Source of the DNA: Vibrio penaeicida
Lineage (GTDB): Bacteria; Pseudomonadota; Gammaproteobacteria; Enterobacterales; Vibrionaceae
Assembly: GCF_030689305.1 (NCBI RefSeq)
Contig: NZ_JAUYVM010000002.1
Coordinates: 248,001-312,000 of the forward strand
Length of the DNA stretch: 64,000 nt
Reading direction: 5' to 3'
Position 1 is the stretch's first letter; each line of letters starts with the position of its first letter. The notes under the pieces are model-generated. The model was not told where the DNA came from, did no database searches, and worked only from the letters and a program-made list of their open reading frames with translations. Positions 44,374 through 53,366 of this stretch are shown here, one piece after another. Both the position numbers and the translations under genes were made by a program.

Positions 44374-45558
44374 ATGAATAAACTGGCTATTTGTTCTGTC
44401 GCACTGGCAGGATTATCGCAGGTTTTGGTGCCTAACCTTGCCAACGCGCATGGGTGGGTTGAGTTCCCGAGTGCGAGACAAAACACATGTTATTTAGATG
44501 GTGGTTTTTGGGTTGATGCGATTCCTAACCAAGCGTGTCAGGCGGCATTCGATGTTTCGGGTGCCTTTCCTTTCGTACAAAGAAACGAAATTGCTGCGAA
44601 CGTTGCCAATTACGGAGACATGGCACATGTCAAAGCGGTAATCCAAGATGGTAGCTTATGTTCGGCAGGTGCAAACTCGAAAGCTGGCCTAGATGTGGCG
44701 TCACCGCATTGGCAAAAAACGTCTGTCCAACTTGACGCAAACAATGAGTTTGAACTGGTCTTTTATGCTGACACGCCTCATGATCCATCGTATTGGCAGG
44801 TCTATCTATCCAACGCTTCGTACACTGGGGATGCGCCGTTAACTTGGTCTGATCTTGATATGCTGGTCAGGAACGATAAGGTTGTGCTCGGGCCCGATAG
44901 AAGGTATCGACTCACAGTAAAAATTCCAGAAGGAAGAACTGGCGATGCTGTACTTTACACACGTTGGCAACGTAAAGACCCAGGCGGTGAAGGTTTTTAC
45001 AACTGCAGCGATATCCGTTTGAATGGCGGTGGTACGAACCCAGATCCAGGTCCCGTTGATCCTACGCCTCCAACGAGAAACCTAACTGAGCTTGGCTATT
45101 TTGTAGCGCCTGATTTTGGTTCTGTAGAAGTTGGGGATACCGCACGGTTCCGTACATTTAGTCCTACTGGTCAAGAGATTCACGATATTCAATTGCCAAT
45201 CACGGCAAACAACCAATCGAACTGGGCTGGTTTGATTGCAGCGCAAATTAATGATCAAAACAAAGGGAAATGGTTTATTGGTATCTGGCATTCTGAGATG
45301 AACCATTACATGTATGACAGTTCCAATGTTTTGGCGAACAAAGTTCATGCCCCTAATGCAGAGCCTTCTTATCAACTCTCACTCATTAAAGCGGTAGATC
45401 CAACGCCACCAACTCCTCCAGCAAATGACGCGTGGGTTGCTGCCAAAGCTTATGAAAAAGGCGCGGTTGTATCCCATGCAGGTCGTAGTTGGACTGCGCA
45501 ATGGTGGACAAAAGGCGAAGAACCGGGCACGACAGGTAAGTGGGGTGCTTGGCGCTAA
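44374..45558 (+). CDS. Secreted AA10 lytic polysaccharide monooxygenase with C-terminal CBM5/12
   Basis: 394 residues from ATG 44374. A 25-residue signal peptide ends at NLANA so that mature His1 (H26, HGWVEF) and H136 (DTPHDPSYW) form the copper brace. GFYNCSDI closes the catalytic domain near 210. A Pro-rich linker leads to a middle domain (about 232-335, ELGYFVAPDFGSVEVGDTAR), then another Pro linker and a CBM5/12 chitin-binding module (about 350-394) with Trp-rich WVAAKAYEKG...WTAQWWTKG. It oxidatively cleaves or binds chitin. Followed by a terminator. Confidence 0.92.
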   Translation: MNKLAICSVALAGLSQVLVPNLANAHGWVEFPSARQNTCYLDGGFWVDAIPNQACQAAFDVSGAFPFVQRNEIAANVANYGDMAHVKAVIQDGSLCSAGANSKAGLDVASPHWQKTSVQLDANNEFELVFYADTPHDPSYWQVYLSNASYTGDAPLTWSDLDMLVRNDKVVLGPDRRYRLTVKIPEGRTGDAVLYTRWQRKDPGGEGFYNCSDIRLNGGGTNPDPGPVDPTPPTRNLTELGYFVAPDFGSVEVGDTARFRTFSPTGQEIHDIQLPITANNQSNWAGLIAAQINDQNKGKWFIGIWHSEMNHYMYDSSNVLANKVHAPNAEPSYQLSLIKAVDPTPPTPPANDAWVAAKAYEKGAVVSHAGRSWTAQWWTKGEEPGTTGKWGAWR

Positions 45559-45578
45559 TTCAATCACTATGTTTCTGC

Positions 45579-45603
45579 AACGCCTCTTCGGAGGCGTTTT
45601 CTT
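45579..45603 (+). terminator. Rho-independent terminator after the LPMO gene
   Basis: AACGCCTC (45579-45586) pairs with GAGGCGTT (45591-45598), tetraloop TTCG, then TTCTTTC. Confidence 0.85.
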
Positions 45604-45697
45604 TCTCAACTGTTCGGTTTCTTTTTGCAAGATCTGTTCTACCCAGCATTGATGTATCTATGGCATAAATCAGTAAGTCCAACCAAGGAGTCGAACC

Positions 45698-45919
45698 ATG
45701 AAAAAACATTCTGCCTCACAAGAGGTTAAATTGATTATCGTTGCTATCGTATGTGCGCTAATGCTTGTATTTGGTCATTTGATTTTAGCGAAAAGTTTCA
45801 TGGGTTACGTTTGGGTTGAAGTGACGGCAGCGGCCATTCCCCTACTTATGGTGGTCATCTGTTACGTCGCGGTTCGAACGGCAAGCAAAGCAGAAGACTC
45901 GGTTGGCGAAAACTCCTGA
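45698..45919 (+). CDS. Small two-helix membrane protein
   Basis: 73 residues with two hydrophobic segments (about 11-30 and 40-60) and charged ends. RBS AAGGAG 12 nt before ATG. No family recognised. Confidence 0.65.
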   Translation: MKKHSASQEVKLIIVAIVCALMLVFGHLILAKSFMGYVWVEVTAAAIPLLMVVICYVAVRTASKAEDSVGENS

Positions 45920-46223
45920 TCCATTACTTCCTTAGTCAGTCGCGGAAGCTCTAGAACGGTGTAACCCAATACAGTTTTAGAGTAACTCAAGCTGATGCCA
46001 TACTCTGTATTTTGCCCCTGTCTCGGGGCTTTTTTATTTTCAGCTACATCCATTCCATCAGCAAATACACAGGATCTTGTAACGAGAGGTTACAAGAGGC
46101 TAAGATCTTGAGATTGCTAAGCGTTATCGCCGACAAATGTTTGAAAGATTGCCTTAAACACTATATTTTTAGGCTGCATTTATATAACAGGCTTTGGGCA
46201 AGGCTAACTTGCTAGGGAATACG
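45920..46223. other. Intergenic region with terminator and hairpin
   Basis: Contains a terminator at 46014-46036 (GCCCC/GGGGC stem, loop TGTCTC, T6 tail) and a perfect hairpin CTTGTAAC-GAGAG-GTTACAAG near 46075-46095. The terminator lies 95 bp after the small membrane gene, so the intervening transcript could be a long 3' UTR or a small RNA. No ORF of note. Confidence 0.5.
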
Positions 46224-46910
46224 ATGGACATCTTTAAGATCATTCAAGAATCTTGGAATTACTACGCGCGCCATATTCAAGGTGTTTTTTTGATCATGAT
46301 ACCTGTGATCGCGATTGTGGATTTGTTTTATGCTTTAAATCCTGTGGACTTTGAAGATATGTCCAACGCTCAGGGAATTATGATAAGTCTTATTCCTTTT
46401 GTACTCCTTCCTCTTTACCAAGCGGCTCTGGTTGTATTGTTCCAATCGCGTTATGACGGTGCCACGTTAACCACTTCTCAATGTTATAATTTTGGTAGCC
46501 AAGCTTTTGTTAGGCTTCTCGTTATGTACATTTTAATGGGCATAGCCATTTTATTCGGCATGATGCTATTGATCATTCCCGGTATCTACTTAATTGGTCG
46601 ACTCTGCTTGGCTGAGTTTTATTGTGTATTAGAGAAAAAAACGTACACCCAAGCATTGTCATCAAGCTGGGCGGCGACGAAAGAACATCAATGGCCAATT
46701 TTGGGCGGCTACTTATTAGTGGCGTTACTTCAGGCTATGCCAACGTATTTCATTTCAATTCTACTGAACGTGTTAGAAATAGATAACATGGTTGTCGACT
46801 TCTTTGTAGGAGCAATAAGTTCTGTTCTATTGGTTTTGATCACAGCCTACACATTCCGCGTGTACAGTTTTGTAAAAGATAACGAACCAAAGATTACGGA
46901 AACGGTCTAA
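46224..46910 (+). CDS. Integral membrane protein, YciC/UPF0259-like
   Basis: 228 residues from ATG 46224. Five to six membrane helices; starts MDIFKIIQESWNYYARHIQG and has LLIIPGIYLIGRLCLAEFYC with the following SSSWAATKEHQWPILGGYLL, the pattern of the YciC (UPF0259) family in enterics and vibrios. Function unknown. Followed 33 bp later by a small lipoprotein gene, probably one transcript. Confidence 0.78.
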   Translation: MDIFKIIQESWNYYARHIQGVFLIMIPVIAIVDLFYALNPVDFEDMSNAQGIMISLIPFVLLPLYQAALVVLFQSRYDGATLTTSQCYNFGSQAFVRLLVMYILMGIAILFGMMLLIIPGIYLIGRLCLAEFYCVLEKKTYTQALSSSWAATKEHQWPILGGYLLVALLQAMPTYFISILLNVLEIDNMVVDFFVGAISSVLLVLITAYTFRVYSFVKDNEPKITETV

Positions 46911-46943
46911 ATTCCCGGACTGGAACAGAATAGGGAACTCATA

Positions 46944-47156
46944 ATGAAAACAGCGACAACTTCGCTCTTAACAACAATCTCGCTCTTTACTGCAGTAGTT
47001 GTACTTGCTGGCTGTACTGGACCACAAGGTTACTACGGTACAAGATCTTCGCAGCAGAATCAGTGTCAGAGTATTGCAGATAAACTAGAGTACGAACGTT
47101 GTATGGATGATTCTCGAATGAGTTATGAGGACTACCAAGAAGGGCTTAATCAGTAG
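46944..47156 (+). CDS. Small lipoprotein
   Basis: 70 residues with a lipoprotein signal peptide and lipobox VLAGC near residue 27. Mature part is short, Gln/Tyr-rich (GPQGYYGTRSSQQNQCQ), ending in DSRMSYEDYQEGLNQ. Two further Cys. Function unknown. Confidence 0.72.
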   Translation: MKTATTSLLTTISLFTAVVVLAGCTGPQGYYGTRSSQQNQCQSIADKLEYERCMDDSRMSYEDYQEGLNQ

Positions 47157-47191
47157 TATTGAGTATACTTTTTACAAACTGTTTCGTATCA

Positions 47192-47219
47192 AGCCATCGC
47201 CACCGCGATGGCTTTTTTG
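47192..47219 (+). terminator. Rho-independent terminator after the lipoprotein gene
   Basis: AGCCATCGC (47192-47200) pairs with GCGATGGCT (47205-47213), loop CACC, then TTTTT. Confidence 0.88.
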
Positions 47220-47365
47220 TGCGCTAGTTTTGGGAGCATTGGGTGGCTTTTCGCTTTGTTGTATTTTGATTAATCAACATTGCACGCGAATCAGAAGGTT
47301 TAATTGGTATTTTTAGGAAGCTTTAGTAAGGTAGAGCGACTAATTTTATATCAAGGAAGATTCAT

Positions 47366-47767
47366 ATGTCATTTATAGCTGAGTACCAATCTGTAGTATT
47401 GGTTTTTGGATTGACAGGCGCACTCATATTTCTCCAACTCTTGGTCGCCGATATTACAGGCATAGTCAAAAAGCACAAACCCGGTCATACCATTACATCA
47501 GACCACGATAACTTGCTGTTTCGAGTCAATCGCGCATTTCTGAACTCAAACGAAAGCGTCGCCATCTTTATTCTTGTTACGATCTTTGCCGTTTTATCCT
47601 CAGCAACTCCGTATTGGGTAAATTTGTTTGCGTGGGTGTATTTTGCATCGCGAGTCGCGCATATGATTTGCTATTACGTTAACTGGAAAATTGCGCGGAG
47701 CGTTGTCTTTGCGGGAACCGCTGTCAGTTTAATTGCACTATTTGTACTCGGTGTTATGGCGTACTAA
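47366..47767 (+). CDS. MAPEG-family membrane protein
   Basis: 133 residues, four hydrophobic helices. The central FRVNRAFLNSNESVAIFILV and final WVYFASRVAHMICYYVNWKIARS are typical of MAPEG proteins (glutathione-related membrane enzymes and relatives). RBS AAGGA 8 nt upstream. Enzymatic activity not predictable. Confidence 0.83.
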   Translation: MSFIAEYQSVVLVFGLTGALIFLQLLVADITGIVKKHKPGHTITSDHDNLLFRVNRAFLNSNESVAIFILVTIFAVLSSATPYWVNLFAWVYFASRVAHMICYYVNWKIARSVVFAGTAVSLIALFVLGVMAY

Positions 47768-47805
47768 TACAGCTTTAAATCAGTCAACTCTCAATGTTAA
47801 AGACC

Positions 47806-48453
47806 CTAGCTAAAGTAGTCTTGAATCGCGGTAACCATTCCCAATTCAGGGCTACTTAACACAGGAATGGAATAGGGTTTTGTTGAAAGCGCGACAGCCA
47901 TAGAAGCTTGCGCCAATACAATGGCATCGAATTGGCCTTGTTTCGCTAATAGAGTGCGTGCAATAAGGTCGGAATAGCCTTCGGAATCTCCCTCCATAAA
48001 ACATTCCCATGCATTTGGAATCAGTTGATACTCTATATTTGGCATTGCTTGAGTGTTATAGCAGGACTGATTCATTAACTCTTTAGTCGGCAATAATGTG
48101 CTTTCCAATGCTGCGAGAACAAGGACATTGTCGTATTTGATCGCAGCGTCTGCCATGGCTCGATCAATTCGAATGGCGTTTAAATCATGGAGGAGAGCGA
48201 CCTTTTCAACGATCCCACCCAGTGTCGAACATGTGCAGATAGTGAGTTTAGATTGCGTGGCAAGTTTTCGAACTTCTACTTCGGTTGATTTGGCGACACT
48301 GGCACTCACACCGTTTACTGTTGCTTCTTTGAGAATATCCTCACAAACAGAATATGTTGTTTTTAAATTGGGAGCATGCTTCCGGATTAACTCGTTAAAA
48401 GTGTCAATGTGAACAGCAGAAGTGTGCAAGAAAGCAATATCAAAATTTTTCAA
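47806..48453 (-). CDS. Asp/Glu/hydantoin racemase-like protein
   Basis: 215 residues. The two-lobe racemase pattern is visible: FLHTSAVHIDTF at the start, CTCSTLGGIVEK (about 75-86) with the first Cys, and IVLAQASMA (about 183) where the second catalytic Cys is replaced by Ala or Ser. It may be a non-racemase member such as a decarboxylase or isomerase. Start is TTG at 48453 with weak upstream GGA; no in-frame ATG precedes it. Confidence 0.7.
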   Translation of the reverse strand: MKNFDIAFLHTSAVHIDTFNELIRKHAPNLKTTYSVCEDILKEATVNGVSASVAKSTEVEVRKLATQSKLTICTCSTLGGIVEKVALLHDLNAIRIDRAMADAAIKYDNVLVLAALESTLLPTKELMNQSCYNTQAMPNIEYQLIPNAWECFMEGDSEGYSDLIARTLLAKQGQFDAIVLAQASMAVALSTKPYSIPVLSSPELGMVTAIQDYFS

Positions 48454-48650
48454 ATTAGAAATCCGGTATCGTATCTGTTGAGGTATTTAGGGTAACACTT
48501 ACCGTTCTAATGCCTGTAACACGAATTATTCAAAATATCATAATTGTTATGCGAAATGGCACAAATTCCATTATGTTATTGAGTAAAGTCTTTTCAATAT
48601 CTATAGGTTGCGGTAGTTTGAGCTAATCTGAAAATAATATAAGGAAGTCG

Positions 48651-49103
48651 ATGCAGGCGCTAGAAGTGAAGTTACCTCCTCCGATAGTCGCAGTCATTTG
48701 TGGAATGGGTATGTGGCTTTTGCCTGCGGTTCCAATAAGTGGCTCAATTAATCTTACTTTCTTGGCGTTACTGTTTGCATTGTCAGGGATCGTTACTGCC
48801 ATACTGGGACTGATTTCTTTTCGAATGGCTCATACTACTTTCCATCCAACATTAACCGATAAAACAACGGCACTGGTGACTTCTGGTGTGTATAAATTTA
48901 CGCGTAATCCAATGTATCTCGGTATGCTACTGGTGCTGATAGGTGTTGGGTTCTACTTAAACAATTGGCTGGCTTTCTCATTTTGTATTGGGTTTGTAAA
49001 CTACATTACTCGTTTCCAAATTAAGCCTGAAGAAGCGTTCTTGGCAGAACTTTTCCCACAGGCATTCCCTGAATATCAAACTCGGGTACGTCGTTGGATT
49101 TAA
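48651..49103 (+). CDS. Isoprenylcysteine methyltransferase-like membrane protein (ICMT/PEMT)
   Basis: 150 residues, four hydrophobic segments. The C-terminal signature LVTSGVYKFTRNPMYLGMLL ... EEAFLAELFPQAFPEYQTRVRRWI is that of the bacterial ICMT/phospholipid methyltransferase family. Methyl acceptor unknown. RBS AAGGAAG. Confidence 0.87.
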   Translation: MQALEVKLPPPIVAVICGMGMWLLPAVPISGSINLTFLALLFALSGIVTAILGLISFRMAHTTFHPTLTDKTTALVTSGVYKFTRNPMYLGMLLVLIGVGFYLNNWLAFSFCIGFVNYITRFQIKPEEAFLAELFPQAFPEYQTRVRRWI

Positions 49104-49122
49104 TCTGATAGTTAAGTAAAGA

Positions 49123-49515
49123 ATGAAGAACACACTCTTTTTTATAGGAATATTTTGTTTTGTGGCACATGAAATTGACGCCATGATGCATCACGCTTGG
49201 TTGGTTTTACCACTCACAGTGTGGATACCGGAGGAATATGCACAAACCTTGTTTGTTCTTGCTCATATCCCTCTCTTTCTCATTATGATGTTTATGTTGC
49301 CCACTTATTTTCTGAGTAAGATCGAAAAAGTACAAACGGCTATAGCAACATTCATCGTTATTCATGGCATATTGCACTCCGCTTTCATGACTCACGAACA
49401 TTACGAATTCGATTCGTTTTTGTCTAATTTATGGATATTTGGTGGCACTATTTGCAGTGCTGTTTTCCTCATATTTCAGACAGGGCAAAAACAGGGAACC
49501 GTGGTACACAAATAA
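49123..49515 (+). CDS. Small membrane protein, DUF6713-like
   Basis: 130 residues, four hydrophobic segments; N-terminal HEIDAMMHHAW and the later HGILHSAFMTHEHYEF give paired His motifs within membrane segments. This resembles the DUF6713 family as I recall it. Follows the ICMT-like gene by 19 bp and precedes the SnoaL-like gene, likely one transcript. Confidence 0.68.
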   Translation: MKNTLFFIGIFCFVAHEIDAMMHHAWLVLPLTVWIPEEYAQTLFVLAHIPLFLIMMFMLPTYFLSKIEKVQTAIATFIVIHGILHSAFMTHEHYEFDSFLSNLWIFGGTICSAVFLIFQTGQKQGTVVHK

Positions 49516-49574
49516 CAACCTGTTTGCCTGTGAGTAGTAGAGCATTCCCAATAACGATGAAAAAGGATATCTAC

Positions 49575-49970
49575 GTGAAAAAAACCTCATATCTCACACC
49601 TAAGCAAGTTGTCGCAAATTATTGGAACGCAATGGCTGGAAACGATTTCCATGCCGTCGCGCAGCAATGGTTAAGCGAAGACTTTGAATGTACTTGGCCA
49701 CAATCCAATGAACTGATTTCTGGACGTGAGAATTTTGCATCTATCAATTCTGAATACCCATCTAATGGCGAATGGACGTTTACCATTAACACCTTAGTAG
49801 AAGATGGAACGCAAGTGGTGAGTGATGTGACAGTGACGGATGGAAAAGAAGTGGCAAAAGCGGTGACGTTCCACACCGTGTTCAACGGAAAAATTACCAA
49901 GCAAACAGAATATTGGCCCGATGATTACGACGCACCAGAATGGCGGAAGAATTGGGTGAAAAGCCTTTAA
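49575..49970 (+). CDS. SnoaL/NTF2-like domain protein
   Basis: 131 residues from GTG 49575, chosen because AAAAGGA lies 7 nt upstream; ATG 49557 in frame adds six residues but has no RBS. NTF2-like fold: LTPKQVVANYWNAMAGNDFH, EDFECTWPQSNELISGRENF, and FHTVFNGKITKQTEYWPDDY with Trp-Pro pairs. Such proteins are small-molecule binders or isomerases. Stand-alone function unknown. Confidence 0.75.
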   Translation: MKKTSYLTPKQVVANYWNAMAGNDFHAVAQQWLSEDFECTWPQSNELISGRENFASINSEYPSNGEWTFTINTLVEDGTQVVSDVTVTDGKEVAKAVTFHTVFNGKITKQTEYWPDDYDAPEWRKNWVKSL

Positions 49971-50163
49971 ATCACGGGCTAGATCTTTTTAAGCTCGATG
50001 AGCTGAAATAAACTCAGGTTTTCAGCGTTCTTTTATATCCAGTAGCAAAATATACCCTAGAGATCACTTGGGTATAAAATCTTGCTGCGCGAAATATTGA
50101 TGCGCAGCTTGTATTGGTCCTATTCTGTTAGAGCAATGATAAGTAAGGCGGCTGGTGGTTTAA

Positions 50164-50994
50164 GTGAAGAAGAAAATGAAAATCTGGGGCAGTGTTTTCA
50201 GCATTGTGTTTATCACTGCAGTTGTGTTTGCCCAGCTTCGTACAGCAGATGTACCTAATCCCATTCCAAATACATTAGGCGTGATTGAGCGTCTTAATGC
50301 CGACTCCAATGCTCAAATTTTGTTTATACACGGCTCCCCTGGCTCCAAAGAAGGGTATTTAGGGTATTTAGATCTCCCTGATTTGCAATCCATAGCCGAT
50401 TTAGTGGCTATCGATAGGTTGGGTTTCGGTGCATCGAACCCTGAACCAGAAACTTCTATTCGACGCCAAGCCCAAGCCATTCTCCCTTACTTATCAAACG
50501 AGAAAGCGAATATACTCGTTGGTCATTCACTCGGTGGCCCGATTGCGTTGCAACTGGCACTAATCGCGCCAGAAAAAGTGCACGGGATGGTATTGGTCGC
50601 CCCTGCATTTGACCCAGAGTTAGAGCACCCAAAATGGTACAACTACATTGCAGATACCGTACTGGCGAAATGGTTGCTTCCTGATGAGTGGAACCAATCT
50701 AATATTGAAATGATGTCATTGTCTGACGAACTAAAAAAACTCGCCAGCCAGAATTGGGAACCACTGACGATGCCAATTCATATTGTGCACGGTGAAGAAG
50801 ATGACATTGCCGACCCAGGTAATTCATCCTTTGCAATAAATAAACTTCCGTCAAAAACGTCAAAACTCTTTTGGGCACAAAATGAAGGGCATTTTGTTCT
50901 TTGGCAAAACATCCCCCTTATTGCCAAACACCTACAAGCCATCTTGAAAAAAAGCAGAATTAAAAACGATGGAATTAAAGTAGACCAACTGTGA
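50164..50994 (+). CDS. Alpha/beta hydrolase with N-terminal membrane anchor
   Basis: 276 residues (GTG 50164; ATG 50176 possible). A hydrophobic N-terminus (KIWGSVFSIVFITAVVFA) is a signal anchor. Then FIHGSPGSKEGY (oxyanion loop), GHSLGGPIAL with the nucleophile Ser near 118, HGEEDDIADPG with the acid, and EGHFVLW with the His. Probably an esterase or lipase-like enzyme on the periplasmic face. Confidence 0.85.
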   Translation: MKKKMKIWGSVFSIVFITAVVFAQLRTADVPNPIPNTLGVIERLNADSNAQILFIHGSPGSKEGYLGYLDLPDLQSIADLVAIDRLGFGASNPEPETSIRRQAQAILPYLSNEKANILVGHSLGGPIALQLALIAPEKVHGMVLVAPAFDPELEHPKWYNYIADTVLAKWLLPDEWNQSNIEMMSLSDELKKLASQNWEPLTMPIHIVHGEEDDIADPGNSSFAINKLPSKTSKLFWAQNEGHFVLWQNIPLIAKHLQAILKKSRIKNDGIKVDQL

Positions 50995-51189
50995 CCTTAA
51001 AAAAGACGCTTCTGTACTTTTTATATCCCCATTCCCTTCCAAGTTTTGTAAACAGATACTTGATTTATTATCTGTATGATTTAGTCTAAATTATTGAAAA
51101 ATAAAGACTGTCATGTGTTTGTCGGCAAGGTGTCGTTCAATGTCAGGTCTAAATTTGGGTAAAGTTAGTCACATCAACAAGGCGTTGCT

Positions 51190-51666
51190 ATGAATTTGAA
51201 AGCTCTAAGAAATGATCGAGGGTGGTCGCAAGAACAACTGTCTCAAATGAGTGGGTTGAGTGTGAGAACCATCCAAAGGATAGAGCAGGGGAGCAAACCA
51301 GGAATGGAATCTCTCAAATCACTAGCAGCGGTGTTTGAATTAGACATTAAAACTTTACAGCAGGAGACACCCATGACAAACGTAGAAACAGTTACGAACG
51401 AAGGTATTCATACAGAAGAAGTACAAGTAACAAGAAAAGTGAAACGCTTGAAAAAGTTTTACTCCAGCTTGCTATCTTACGTTGTCACTGTTGGGCTTTT
51501 ATTTATTGTAAACCTAGTGACAAGCCCCGAATACATGTGGGCGTGGTGGGTAGCGTTTGGTTGGGGAATCGGCATTGTATCGCAGGGAGTTCGTGCCTTT
51601 GATTTGCTTAATTTTTTTGGTGATGACTGGGAAAAAAGAGAAATAGAAAAGCGAATGAAGAAGTAA
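51190..51666 (+). CDS. XRE-type HTH fused to a 2TM domain
   Basis: 158 residues. N-terminal HTH (1-60, LRNDRGWSQEQLSQMSGLSV then RTIQRIEQG) and a C-terminal two-helix membrane domain (about 95-140, 2TM type, SLLSYVVTVGLLFIVNLV and WAWWVAFGWGIGIVSQG) ending DDWEKREIEKRMKK. A possible membrane-tethered transcription factor. RBS AAGG upstream. Confidence 0.83.
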   Translation: MNLKALRNDRGWSQEQLSQMSGLSVRTIQRIEQGSKPGMESLKSLAAVFELDIKTLQQETPMTNVETVTNEGIHTEEVQVTRKVKRLKKFYSSLLSYVVTVGLLFIVNLVTSPEYMWAWWVAFGWGIGIVSQGVRAFDLLNFFGDDWEKREIEKRMKK

Positions 51667-51694
51667 ACAATACACGGACACAACAAAAATTAAG

Positions 51695-51730
51695 AAGAAG
51701 GAAGCCAATCGGCTTCCTTCTTGTCTCTTT
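51695..51730 (+). terminator. Rho-independent terminator after the HTH-2TM gene
   Basis: Perfect 12-bp stem AAGAAGGAAGCC / GGCTTCCTTCTT, loop AATC, then GTCTCTTTT; also serves the convergent symporter transcript. Confidence 0.82.
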
Positions 51731-51754
51731 TAATTAGCTATTACTAAAGTTTAA

Positions 51755-53014
51755 CTAGGCGTCTTGCACTTTATGTTGGGCGTTAGTCTCGCCTTCGTCG
51801 ATAAGCGAATCCACGATAACCGCACATGCAGCATCACCTGTAATGTTCAGAGCCGTACGAATCATGTCGAAGATGCGATCTAGCGCAAACAGCAGTGGCA
51901 AGCCTTCAATAGGGATACCGGCAGCCAATAGAACCGCAACAACAAGGAAAGACGGACCAGGTACGCCAGCTTGACCTACCGCACCCAACGTTGCCGTTAC
52001 GATGATAGCGGCGTATGAGGCAAGGCTAAGATCTACATTGAACAACTGTGCAAAGAAAATGGCCACAAGACCGTAGTAAATGGCGTTACCGCTCATGTTG
52101 ATGGTTGCACCTAGCGGTAAAGCGAATGAAGCCGTGGAGTTTCGTACCTTGAGCTCGTGCTCTACGGTATCTAGTGTTACTGGCAACGTAGCCATTGAAG
52201 ATGCCGTAGAAAGCGCGACGGCTTGAGGCTTTTTCATTGCAGAGATAAATTTCTTCGCTGAGGTTTTCGTAAAGATATGAACCAATGCTGGGTATACAAC
52301 AAAGCCAAAAATCAGAATGGCAGCAACGTATACAAAGAAGAGTTTAATCACAACAGTTAGAGCACTGAATCCGAAAGTACCCACAGCGTCTGCCATTAAG
52401 CCAAATACACCAATTGGTGCAATTTTCATAACGCAGTTAATCATCCATACCATGGCATCAACAATTGCGTTTACGCCATTGATAAGTGGTGTGCGTTTTT
52501 CTTTTTCTAATTTTGAAACCGCGATCCCGAAGAAAAGGCAAAAGACCAAGATTTGAAGAATGTTCGCTTCATTCAAAGATTGGAAAACGTTGGTCGGGAT
52601 CATACCGATAACGGTCGCCCAGAAAGTAGGGAGCTCACCTTTAGAGGCATACTGGTTTGAAAACATACTTTCGACACCAGATACATCAATGCCGACGCCC
52701 GGCTGAAAAACAGAGCCCATTATCAATGCTAGTGCCACCGCCAGTGCTGAGGTAACAGCAAAAAAGCCCAGTGTGAATACACCCACTTTCCCTGCTGAGT
52801 GGCTATCACCTAGCCCAGCAGCACCTGAAATCAGCGCGACTGCAACCAATGGGATCACTAGCATTTTAATCAACGCAATAAAGATTGAGCCTAAAGGCGC
52901 AAACAATGACGCAGAGCTTCCCATATAGGCGCCAACAACGGTACCTAGAACCATAGCAATAACGACTTGAACGCCGATATTACTTAATAAACCCTTATTT
53001 TTTAACACTTCCAT
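51755..53014 (-). CDS. Dicarboxylate/amino acid:cation symporter (DAACS)
   Basis: 419 residues from ATG 53014 (a TTG 57 bp upstream is unlikely). Eight-helix DAACS fold with the Ser-rich hairpin HP1 (ALSTASSMATLPVTL), the NMSG motif (GATINMSGNAIYYGL) and HP2 GQAGVPGPSFLVV. Imports glutamate, aspartate or C4-dicarboxylates with Na+ or H+. The closest type appears to be the GltP/DctA/SstT superfamily; exact substrate unknown. Confidence 0.9.
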   Translation of the reverse strand: MEVLKNKGLLSNIGVQVVIAMVLGTVVGAYMGSSASLFAPLGSIFIALIKMLVIPLVAVALISGAAGLGDSHSAGKVGVFTLGFFAVTSALAVALALIMGSVFQPGVGIDVSGVESMFSNQYASKGELPTFWATVIGMIPTNVFQSLNEANILQILVFCLFFGIAVSKLEKEKRTPLINGVNAIVDAMVWMINCVMKIAPIGVFGLMADAVGTFGFSALTVVIKLFFVYVAAILIFGFVVYPALVHIFTKTSAKKFISAMKKPQAVALSTASSMATLPVTLDTVEHELKVRNSTASFALPLGATINMSGNAIYYGLVAIFFAQLFNVDLSLASYAAIIVTATLGAVGQAGVPGPSFLVVAVLLAAGIPIEGLPLLFALDRIFDMIRTALNITGDAACAVIVDSLIDEGETNAQHKVQDA

Positions 53015-53366
53015 AACCTCTGTGCTGTATATGTTACCAATGATGGTTTTTGCATCTAACTTAACGATCAAAAATAGATGAAAATCTTGCTTGGCTTTTT
53101 ACACTGAATTCGAAATGCGATCAATATAACCTAGGTGAATAAGTTAGAAAAAATAGGTGCTCTGTGAGTATTTGAATAAATATGCAAGGCAATCGTTTGC
53201 TAGAGATATGTGAGAGGTTGTTTATTCGAGTTCGAGGGAGACAAACAAAAATGATTAAACGCTACGTAAAATAAACGCAACATTTAGCACAAATGTTGCG
53301 TTTTTGTTTCATGTATAGAGTGTTATAGCCAGAGTGTTCCGAGCGGATTGGTTTGAGCTCGCTTGA
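53015..53366. other. Intergenic region between symporter promoter and trpA
   Basis: Holds the symporter upstream region and a bidirectional terminator at 53273-53303, with AAACGCAACATTT paired to AAATGTTGCGTTT over loop AGCAC. It has T-rich tails on both sides and ends the trp operon. Nothing else recognised. Confidence 0.7.

Noticed and set aside
47125..47316. 63-codon ORF with a hydrophobic segment after the lipoprotein gene
   Set aside because: It overlaps the lipoprotein 3' end and runs through the terminator at 47192-47219, so it is probably a chance frame.
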